The translations under genes were made by a program, and so were the position numbers. 64,000 nucleotides of DNA from Acanthochromis polyacanthus (Eukaryota; Chordata; Actinopteri; Pomacentridae): contig NC_067123.1 of the NCBI RefSeq assembly GCF_021347895.1, forward strand, positions 36,133,571 through 36,197,570, in the 5' to 3' direction. This document shows positions 23,601 through 35,600 of this stretch, in pieces (the first letter of the stretch is position 1; every line of letters starts with the position of its first letter). The notes below the pieces were generated by a model. It was not told where the DNA came from and ran no database searches. It worked only from the letters and a program-made list of their open reading frames with translations.

Positions 23601-26600
23601 CCATTTCTGGACCGTTCGGGTGCAAATTCTGCTTTAGTACATCAAGTTAGAAAAGATTTTTAAACATATTTTCAGATTATTAATCTTTCCGTGTGCCTAC
23701 CACCACACTAATGATTCTTTGCTTTAATTACTGCCGCATGTTTTCACTCACCTTCCTCTGTGATGTCCAGAGCCTCTACAGTCTCTTGGATGGGAATTGC
23801 TCTCTCATGTGTGTGACACACTCGCTCTCTTGTCCAATCACTGCTCTCCGCTTCCAGGTCTTTCTGCCAATCAGCTGCCACATCTTTACCTGGCTGCTCT
23901 TCTTTCCCATCCTCCTCTTTTTCCTCCTTTTCCCATCTTTCATCTCGGTCCTCTTGGACTGGTAGCTCAGCCAAATTGAGATTTGGTGCCTTAAATAGAT
24001 AATAAAGTAAAAATGATCAATCTCACACTTTTTCTTTCATTTCCTCAGTTGCTTCAGAGTTGCCTAAATTTAACTCTCTTTCATGAATTGACTATAAAAC
24101 ATTTTAATCACCTGAGTAGCAGCAGGTTGTGGTTGATCTGTAGGCAGCAGGTCTTGTTGAGTCGGAGGATTCGGGCTGCTCTCCTGATCGCACGCATCCA
24201 TCATCTCCAACAGCTCCGAGTCTTCAACATCCTACAAACACAGTCATTTTTACTTGAATTTCTGTAGTGAGGAGTCCAAACCCCTACGACTGCAGACACC
24301 CAGAGGAGGAGTCACCTTGAAGAGTTCCTGTTGTTTCTGGTGGATCTGTTTACATTTGCATGCTGGGAAAACTTTCTGGATCAGTCGTTTCACTGTGTAG
24401 TAGTCCACTGTGTCTGCGTAGATGTGGCGACGCAGCTCATGGAGGTCCCCACCCTGCACAGACACACCAAAATCAAAGACACGGTCAGTTTTAGTGTCAA
24501 GAGGATTTTCACGTGCAAGGAAACCGGCGCTGTGATTCAGTACTTTACAGTAAACGGTGACAAGGGGAAAGTCTCTGAAGAAAGAGGACAAAATTCAAAA
24601 AACAGCAAAACAAAGTCAAATAAGCAGGAATAAAAGCAAATCCAATTAATTATGAAGGTTATTAAAAGGAGTAGATATATTTACTAAAAGCAGGAATGTG
24701 TGAATTATTTGCTGGAGAATGTGTCAGATTTAGGGCTGGCCCAAATACTGGTTTCTGGCCTCCGAATATTCGGGCCCTATAAGATGAATATCCGGATATT
24801 CGTTCCGTCCCGTACCGTCCGGGGGGGGGGGGGGTGTTGGCGGCGGCGGAGACGGCCCGAATATTCGGAGCCGTTCGTCTGGTCTCCCGGGTCCACATTT
24901 TGCCCTCCTTTAGTCTTTAAACTGAAGAATTCCCAAACACCGGTCTTCAGCATCTTGTCTTGTGTTTATGCAACGAAGTGAAGCGTGACTTCAGAGTCGG
25001 CAGCCACCCGGCCATTCAGGTGGTGTTTACAAACACCAATGGAGGAGCCGAAATGAGCCGAAGAACACGGTGGGATGAGCCGAAAAGGACCGAAGGCACA
25101 GGGAAGAGACGAGCTCCAAATATTTTCGTCTGGGGGGAGGAGGGGGTGATCGACATATGTGTATATGTTATAGACATATGTGTATATGTTATAGACATGT
25201 GTGTATATGTACGGATAGTGCCGTAGCGAACGAATATTCAGATATTCGGGATATCCGGGTCCAGCCCTAGTAAGATTACGTGTTAAATGCATGTATTGTA
25301 AACAGCTTGAAATGTACAAAGGATCATGTTAAACTTATTTAAAAATCTGTGTATTAATGTAACGCATTGAGTTAATTTATATGTTGGCGAGTGAGGAGAA
25401 AGAGCCAGTGTCACAGAGAATGAATTTATAACTGAAACAAATAAACAATATCATGGAGAAATACACCAGCAAAACCACATAGACTGCACCTAACAATACA
25501 GATGCTTAAATATATGACTAAATGTGACGTATTTAATTTTAAAGAAACCAAAAACATTACAATTTTATGATGAGCACTATCAAAAAACAGATATACAGCA
25601 TAATGCATTATATGGCTTTAAAGGTGTAATAGTTCAGTGTATTGTTTTATCTCTCAGTGTGATGACAGTGAGTTTTATTGTGACCCACAACAGCCTGAAG
25701 GTACTTCTAGTCACCGATTATTTCCTCAAGACTTCGCATGTGGCCAGCTGTAAAACTAAAGAAGTTAAATAATGTGTAGGTATTGATTAATAACAGGATG
25801 TAAATGCTGGATTCAACATAGGGTGAAATCACAAGTTTATCTGAAGTGCAAAGATAAAAGCTTTATTTAATTTTGCTGCTGGTTTAACGGCACAACCAGG
25901 CAGCGTCTGAAGATGTCTGACTTTAAAATAAACATTATCACGAGTGCAGAATTTGACAATCTGTCCGAGCCTGAGGGAAAACTACAAAAAAACACTGACT
26001 CATTTGTAGAAACAAGTACACCAAGTACAAGAAAGTTAAATCAACATCAGGAACGTGCTGTACAGTTTGGTAAATCCTCCCCACACTGGGCCACTACTTC
26101 CTCATAACACAGTGAATAATGGATGTGAGTTTAACACTTTAACAACACTGGGCTTTTTCTTTGCTTACACATCTACAAGCTGTGTTAAATAAAGCTGCTG
26201 TTTCTAAAAACTTCACCCCCAACTAATCTGATAAATTATCTCAATTGTCCTAACATTACTGTCAATTGATACACTCGCTTTAACACTTCATTCATTCATT
26301 TACATCAATAGAATCAACAGTCAGATAACAGTGGTGTTATTCATTGATGCATTTTGTGATGTGAAAGCTGAAATGCTTTAAGTTTCTCTTTGCTTTCTTC
26401 CTAAATTAACACTTCAATTCTGACCTCAGGATCCAGGAAGAGGTGACAGTGAGCCGGTTCTCCGTCTCTCCCTGCCCTCCCGATTTCCTGAACGTAGCTT
26501 TCAAAGCTCTGAAAAAAACGTGCAATATGGAGAATCGTCAAAGTTTGATTGAAATATGCACTGAAAAAGAGATACCTGCAGGTAAAAGTCCAAAGGAGAG

Positions 26601-29600
26601 ATCAAGAAAATATGAATCTGTTAATAGGTTTCAGAATGTTTATTCAATATTTTTAATGACAGTGAAACATCAATACATGGACGAAGAATAAGTGATTTCA
26701 ATCTCCTTCACAGATCCTTCATTCCTGTTGGAAGTAGGCTTGATGTTTAGTAAGATTCTAAACATTTCATGGTGCTTTTGTGTCCAGTATGAAGAGACTC
26801 TGTTTCAGATAAATCAGATCACTACCAACCTTGGGCATATTGTAGTGGATGATACCACGAACGTCAGATTTATCCAGGCCCATTCCAAACGCCACGGTGG
26901 CCACTACGATTCTGAGCTCCCCGCACATGAAGTTGTTCTGAACACGTCGCCGCTCCGACCCCGACAGGCCGGCGTGGTACGACTCAGCCTGCCACTTCAG
27001 CGGTTTACGGATCTTCTTCCGCGCTGAATACAGACATAGAATTGGAAAAACAACAGACAAAGCCAAGTGAAGGACACAGAAAGATTACAATATTAAACAA
27101 ATGCAGGGATACAACACATACTTCCACACCACGGCAAAGGTTGCATTTACATTCCACTCTTTCTGATACCATGTTTATTTCTCTCCCAATTTAAAGTAGT
27201 AAATCCTGAATAAAACGTACCCAGTTCTTTCTTTCTCTGTCCTATAGGGTTGTTTTGTGTCTGGCTGCTGCCACTGACTTGGTGGTTTTCTTTCACCAGA
27301 ACGCCTTGAAGGCAGGTTCTGAGCAGCGCTGCCACACGAACAGTTTCCTCTCTTCTGGTGCAGTAGACAATGATGGAGTCCAAACAACCGAAACGATCAC
27401 CTTTTAGCAACGAGACTAAAGCCTGAAAATGTAAAGACAGGAGAGACACATGGGGAACATGAGAGAGCTGCAAATTTTACTAGAAAGACACACGGCCAAC
27501 TACCTAAAAAAGTAAAGAGTTCTGGGAAGGGGAAAAGGAAACCACACATGAGCAGCTATAAATATGACTATGAGATTTCTGCTCTGCACCGAGTTGGTCA
27601 TAGACATAAAAACACACAAGTCATCAGACCTGATCCTTTTCTCCGTCCATCGACACGGACAGATTCAGGTTCGGAGGCACGGCTGCAGATCTGACTGCGA
27701 TGCCGTCTTGATCGCTGATGTCCAGATGTTGAGCGATGTCCAGAGCAGTGGACAGAGTGGCTGTAGCTGTGAGTCCGAGCAAACACCTAACTCCCAGACG
27801 CTCCCGTAGCACCTACAAAGAAACCCCACAATAAAAAGCTTTAAACAGCGACAGACACAGCATATGCACTTGGTGGACGCTGGTTTGAAGAGCCGTCTAT
27901 GTTCCTTTACCAACCTACCGCAATCTTTTCCCTGACTAACAGCAAAGCAGCTTCTAATGCAGACACATTTATAGTCTGAGACATGCTTCTGAAAGTCAGT
28001 GTAAAAACATTTGTTTGCATTCATGAAAATGTCATCAAGGCAGGCACTGAAATTAGTTGACTTTGTGCAGTAAGTAGGGCTGGACCCGAATATCCCGAAT
28101 ATCCGTTTGCTATGGCACTATCCGGATATTAATTTGGTATCCGAATATTCGCCCCCCCACCCCCCGTCGGACATTACCAGGCAGAAAGAATATGCCACGT
28201 TACTGTCTTCCCTCCGCCTTCGGCCCACATCGGCACTTATCGGTTCATCTCTTCATGTGATCACATAAACATATACACATATATGTCTATAACATATACA
28301 CATATGTGATCACCCCCTCCTCCCCCCAGACGAAAATATTCGGAGCTCGTCTCTTCCCTGCAACTTCGGCCCATTTCGGCTCATCCTGCCGTGTTCTTCG
28401 GCTCATTTCGGCTCCTCCATTGGTGTTTGTAAACACCACCCGAATGGCCGGGTGGCTGCCGACTCTGACGTCGCGCTTCACTTCGTTGCATAAACACAAG
28501 ACAAGATGCCGAAGACCTCTGCTGAAGACAAAACGAAGGCAACGAAGGTCGGTTTACACTGGGTTCAATCTGTCATCAGGAAATGTTGGCCAGAACTTTA
28601 TAAAAAATGAAAAAGGATCAAAATTTTCGGGCCGTCTGTGTCACAAGCCGCCGCCGCCGCCACTACCGCACCTCCGCCACCCCCCTCCCCTCCGTCGGAT
28701 GTTTAGGGGCGGAACGAATATTCGGATATTCGTCTTTAATAGGGCCCGAATATTCGAAGGCCAGAAACCACTATTCGGGCCATCCCTAAGTAAAAGTGGC
28801 CTCAAATTCACATTTACCATTGAAGGCTTTGCTTGTGCATGTGTGCAATTCACTACAGAAAAGACAACTGTGACATCTTTTTAAGCCATAATAAATAGGA
28901 AAAGCACTGTTCTGATAAACTGCAGAAACAGAGAAACTCTTTCTTACTGTCTATGATTCTTACAAACTTTAAAACCCCATCCTTGGGTCTACCAGCGTTT
29001 ACCAATGGAAAAGCCACACATGATTTTGTGTTCTTGCTACACTCAATACGTTCACATTGTTTATATGTGTTCCTAAAGTATCTGTACAGTAATATCAGCT
29101 GTTGGTTTCATTGCTAATCATCTGACATTTAAACAACAACTAACTGCATTTGCATCTGATGATGTCCGACTTTATTTTTCTTCTCGTGTACAGGAGGACA
29201 TCTCAAAGAAAAACGGGGCAACTCTAAGACCAGAAAAGCACTCACTGACCAGCAGTAACCCACCTTACAGAGCCTCAGATAGCAGGGCCTGAAATTGTGC
29301 GACCACTCAGACACACAGTGAGCTTCGTCTATGCAAGCAAAGGCCACAGGAGGGAGCTCCTGAGCCGACGGCAGACACCCTGAACCTGAACCTCCACCAC
29401 CAACCAGAGCCTCTGGAGAGAGGAGCAGCACACACACCTGGCCTGACTTCACCTGGACAAATAGATGACAGAGACAGCATGAAAATACTGCTCTATATAT
29501 TACTGTGTCATCACATTATCTGAGTACAGTGTAAGAGAATTCAGATTAGCTGTTGAAGCACTGAGATACTGAGATGCTAAACTGTGTTTGTAACATTCAA

Positions 29601-32600
29601 TCCATAAGGAAATGAGGCAGAGAAGAAGTATGAAAGACAAGGTTTTTATTAGAGATTTAAAGTTTTACAGAAAGGTTGGAAAGATCCAACTTCCTCTCAT
29701 TGAAGACTGACTGTAAAAACCTAAAGTTATATTCAGCACCGAATGTTAATCCAGCACAATACAGTTTTTTTTTTCTCTCTCATTTACATTCTGTACATGT
29801 CACTGTATGCAACTCACTGGAGCATGCATGACTGTATCCGATTGTAGAAACACAAATTTTTATTATGACCTTAACAAAGAAGAAGCTTTGAATGTGGACC
29901 AGTGATGTCATGCTAATACCTGAATGTCGTCCTAATGCGTGCGTTACCTTTTCTATCGCAGCTTCTCTCTGTTTCATCGTCATGTTGGAGTGGATGCAGG
30001 CAGCCTTCAGCTTGGCAGGCAGGCCAGACAGCTACACACACAACAACAGGACATTCATAAAACAATCTGTCAGCAGCATGACAATGTGCATTTGCTCTTT
30101 GCTCTCGAGTGTTTACCTGATCATCCATTAGAGAGACGAGAGGTGAAATGACCAAAGTGATGCATTTTGATCGCTGAGCATACAGATAAGCTGGGAGCTG
30201 ATAGCACAATGATTTACCCATCCCTGTAGACAAGACTACGAGGGTAGAGAGGCCTGAAGGTAGAGGTAAAGAGAGAAACGTGTTTGAAGACATTATAGAT
30301 ACACAGATGTATGAACTCGTGTGAATGCGTTCTCTTTACCTGAGAGGATCCTCATGATGGCTTCCTCCTGTCCTGCTCTAAACGACTGATAGCCAAGTTC
30401 TCTCAGAGCAGAATACACGTCATCAGGTGTTTCTAAGCAAACATGGACAAACATATCACTTCTATATCTATTTGTACTTAATCACACAGGGCTTCTAATA
30501 TACAGTGTTAACATCACTCACCCTGAACTTTCCCATCTTCTGTGGGACGATAAAGCGGCTCCATTGGAGGTGGAGGAGCGGGACGTTCATAGTCGGGACG
30601 AATCACATTCAGCAGCACCTCGTCGCTACGGTTACCGTCCGCCATCTTTTCCTGTTGCTCCTCTTTGATGCTGGGAGACGCCCCTGAAATACATCAGGAT
30701 TGAAACACGGTGGGAAAAAAGGATGCTAACACGAAACACTAAGATAAAAACTGCAACTCAAGGAAGAAAATCTTGTGTTTACGTGAAACTGAAGGGATGA
30801 AAACTGAATTTTATTTCATTAATGAGGCCATGTATAATTTTTGACAGTATATTTTCCAAGGTTTCAATTACATTTTTATGTTGTATTTAGCATTTTAGAT
30901 AATTTTAATTACTGAAATTTATAAAAACAAAGAAATATCATCCCAGACAAATTGAACACTTTAGGCAAAAAGCAGCATCTGTAGTGTGGTATTTTCTGGC
31001 TGCAATATACTAAATGTAGGAGTTGATATAATTATGGCAAATGCTGTTAAACTGAAGAATAGAGTTTAAATTTATTCATAAATACAGAATGATGAATATT
31101 CTAGTAATAAACTGATGTTTGATGGGATGGTGTGTGTCTGTGGAGGACACACAAACACACAAACACAGAAGGAAGATCACAAAGAATAACCGGTAACTTT
31201 GATGCGAAGATGTTTTAGAAAATGATATGTGGAGTACTCAAAACACGAGGGTGCAAATTTAAAGCTATATAACTTTCAGAAACATAACAATACATAAAGG
31301 TATAATATGCATGAAATCTATCACAAAATAATGAGGGTAAGTTGTGGTGCAAAAAGGCTGAACATGCTGGGTATGTTTTCTGCAAAACACGACCAAATGA
31401 CAACCACAAGTCTTCTGTAGGGAATGATCCAGGGATGAAATATGATCATGTGGCATTATGATCTGATCAACAGATTTAGAAACATAAAACAGTGTCAAAA
31501 CTATCACTCCTACCATACGCCCTATAGTCGTAGAAAAATGACCAACTCTCACAGCATAAAAGACGAAGCAGAGCTCAGTATCTTTACTTTTTCTTGTGGT
31601 GTTAATCACTGCTAAAAACTACTCCGGGATTTTTGTCGACAAATAAATCCTGCTGCCTCCGAATGCTGATTTCTCCTGGTGATTTTTTTTTTGAAGATTT
31701 TTAACATCTGAACATGGTCAAGTCTTAGATTCTGCCCCATGATGTGTGACTTAGATTACACTTCATCGCATCTTCACAAAAAGAAAAACACATACCCAGT
31801 GGCTGAGGTCGCAGCGTTCCCGTCGCCCTGGCGACATCCTCCAGCGTGGGCAGCTCAAATGGCTCCTCTTCAGCCGCTTTGTCGTCAAGAACAGGAGGTG
31901 GAGGAGCTGCAACATAGAGATCAGAGAGAAACAAGTCAAAACATCTGATGGTAAATTGTTTATGAGCACACCAGCAGCTGAAAACACGTAGAAAAACTAA
32001 TACTGATCATTTATACCATCAGACAGATCAGACATAAGGAGTCAAGGATATCTACTATGACCCTGACTGGCTTTAAAATGTTCACAGAAGCTGATATATA
32101 TGCATTTAATGACAGATAATATAATACAAGTTACATAGTTATTATGGAATGTTATTTTCTAAAAAAAAAAATCCTTATATTGTTATCAGTGCAGTGATAA
32201 CAAGACGACATGGTCATCAATGTCCCCCGCCATATGTGATGTCTATGAGTCTATATCCAAAATAGTGATAAAGGGCCATAACTCTGTTAAATATTATCGC
32301 ACAGGTCTCATTTTCGAACTTGATCAAGGTGTCCATGGTGTGAAGCTACACACTAAATTTCGTAATCCTAGCTGTAATAGTTTCCGAGAAAAGCTGTCCC
32401 CTTCATGTCAGACGGATGGACGGACAGACGGACGGACGGACGGACGGACGGAGGCCAAACCTATATCCCCTTTTCCACTTCGTGGAGGCGGGGGATAATA
32501 ATATTCAAAAAGCAGCTGGGCCTAGCTGAGATGGAATCTGGTGATTCATCATTTTACAGTTTTTTAACTACAGAGTTGCACCTGGCTTTCCTCTGGAGAA

Positions 32601-35600
32601 TATACAGTAGACAGTGTATATTTTAAACCAGAGCATCCAGCTGCATTTGTGTGTCACTGCCTGACCTCGCCCCTTGCAGTCGATCGCCCAGTGTCCGGTC
32701 CCTCCACACTTGTAGCAGGTGTCGCCCTGTCGATTGAATCCCCCTCTGAAGCCGCCTCGCCTTCCTCTGCCAAAATATCCGCCGCCTCCACCAAAGCGCT
32801 CTCCTTTCAGCTGGAACTTCTGCATGTACAACTGTAACACACACAAGAGATTCTTGGCGCCAAAGAAGCACAAAACAGACATTTTTATGACTCTGAACAC
32901 ATTTGGTTCTGTGACTGAGTCATGTTTAACAGGATGAGCTTGTTGTATTCATACTCTATGCTCTCAGCCATGTTCTGTTAGAGTTTTTATCCTGTTAAAA
33001 GGGAGTTTTTCTGTTCACCATGTGCTTGCTTGATTGAAACTAATTAATGCCCCTCTATAATACACTGTATGTGATGTTTAATTGCCCAGAGATGACTATT
33101 TGTACTTTTTACTTCTTTCAGTCCTGTAAGTTTGTGTTATTATTCCTTTGTCTCAAATGGAAATAATTTCAGATCACATTCTAAATAAATAAAGGCAACC
33201 TGACTTCATATTTCTGAAAGAAAATAAATAAATATTTAAAAAAAAGAAAAAATACACCATCTCCATGAGAATTTTAATGGGAGGATATATTTCATTTTAT
33301 TTTGAAATTAACAGTAAACAATGATGATTTGTGACATTTGAGAGGAACTTATGAAGCAAATCAGTCTAATTAAGGTTCCTAGCAAGCAGGAAGATCCATT
33401 TTAAAAAAAAATCTACATAACATCGTGTAGTGACTGGGGAGTAAACACATCAGCATGTAGAGTGTGCATCCTACATGGAAAAATTAACACTTTCAATACA
33501 AAAACCCACCTGTTTGCGGAGACCGACTCCTCTCAGTGCATACCCTTTGACATGAGATTTCTTCTTTAGATTTATCTTCACAAAGTTTCCCTCCACGCCT
33601 TTCGCAACTCTGTCAAAGTGAGACAGAAATTAGACAGACTACAAGCAGAGATTCTTCGGCCCCATTTTGCAGTTCAAATCCTCGTTCGTTCTCACCTGGC
33701 TCTGACAGACTGCGTCCGATACGTTCTGTTCAGTCCAAATTCCTCGTCTATTTCTCCTAACAGGTTCTCTTGGGGCATCTTGGCAGAAATAATAAATCAG
33801 CTCAGCTTTATTCAATGCATTTGCACCAAAATGACATGAACATTACTGCATCCTACTCACCTTTTTCGGTCCCTTGGTTTCTTTCTTCTCTTCACCATCC
33901 TCTTCTCCTTTATTCTTGCTTCTCTTTTTCTTCCCTGCTCCTCCCTGACCTGAGCTGGGGTTTACATCAGGGCTCTCCTCTTTCTTTTTATTGTTCCTTC
34001 GCCTCTTTTTCTCTCCTTCTTCTTCTGCAGCATCTCCATCCATGTCATCCCCCTCTCTCTGCCTCTTCCTCCCTCTCTTCTTTGTACCTTTGGATTTTTG
34101 ACCATTCTCAGTGTCATCTTCAAGTGATGTCTGTCCTTTTTCCTCCTCCTCACCTCTCTTTCTTTTCTCCTTCTCTTCTCCTCCTTTTCCAGCATGTCGT
34201 TGAGCAGATTTCAGTGCAGCTGTTTTATCTCTTCCCAAGTCTGGTGATCCTTTTCTTTGTGATTCCTCTTTTCCTACTCCATCACCTCCTTGTATTTTCT
34301 CTTCTATTTCTCGTTCCTTTTCTTTCTCTGCTGCTTTCTCCACATTGATCTCCTGGTTGCCAGCTCCAGGCCTCTCCTCAGCTTCCATCTCTCCAAACAC
34401 CTGACATCTCTCCAGCCACTGCTTGTCCACAAAGCTCAGCCTGCTGGCAGGAGAGGGTCTTCCTCTGAAGCCTTTACCTACGATTCCTCCCCTAAAACCT
34501 CGAACAATCTGCGGGCTTCCTTTAAAGCCAACTGAAGTTTCAACACCTGCAGTATCAAAATCCCGACATGGAGTTCCTAACGTCTCTGGATTTTCTCCCG
34601 AAGCTCCTCTACTTTCATTAAACTTTTCTGTGACTGTGGCATCTTCTTTAGGAAATCCTACAGTACATGAAGGAGATAAAGATGACAAGAAGGCAGAAGA
34701 TCTGGCTGGAGAAGGAGCTAAAGTGGAGGCACCAAGATGTGAATTAATGCTGCTACTAATACTATCACTAGCAGCATCTGCAGGTCCATCACTGGACTGT
34801 CTGACGGGTTCAAATGGTTCAAACGGCTCCTCAGGCTCCACTGGATGAAATGTCTTTGAAGCCAGGGATCCCAGGAATGGCTTAATTCTTCTAAAAGCAA
34901 GAACACAATGACAAGGAGGACTCATACAAATCATAATGGAGTGGTTGCATTCAAGGTTCATAGACAGTTGTCTGATTTAGAAACTTAAGCTGGCAGCGGC
35001 AAACGTATCGGCAGCGTTGATAAATGTCACGGCACAAAGGTGTTCTTTACAAAAGTAAGAAAGATGCTGCAATATCAGGTACTTGAAACTCCAAATTGCA
35101 AAATTTTTCAGCCATTTCATCAATGCAGCGACCTTTAAACTACTATAAAAGCATATCAGACAAATAATATTAAGAAAATTATCATAAGAGAAAATCAAAA
35201 CAGATAGAGATAATCATAGTTGTAGATTAAAAATGGTTGCTGAAAAAATAAAAAATACCGAAAAGATATGCATCTGTGTGCAGCTGACATATTACAGTTT
35301 GAATATTTTGCAAAAATAATCCTTTAATCTTAAGGTAACAGGCAAATACTTTCATTTTTTGTCTTAAATACCTTGGTGAGAAGGGGCTAGATTCAGGGTC
35401 AGCTGTGATCTTTGCGGAGGCAGAAGCAGAACTGGGGCTGTTTGTTCTTACGGTTTCTCCATCTTTCAAGGAGTTCAGAGGAACCCGACCAGGAAAGTAC
35501 GATTTCTTCAGCGAGGCAGGTCTCTCCTTCGATAGTGAAAGAAAAGAAAAATCTCAACAACAGATCTAAAACTCAATAAATAACTGTTATTGTCATCTTT

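Noticed and set aside
28306..28884. 192-codon + strand open frame, with a similar one at 24960-25226
   Set aside because: It lies within and just past the hAT-like elements A and B, shared only as transposon sequence and broken in each copy; not a host gene.
33770..34348. 192-codon open frame on the + strand, rich in Leu, Phe and Ser
   Set aside because: Antisense to recql4 exon 6. The long frame results from the purine-rich Lys/Glu codons on the other strand; no start context or homology.
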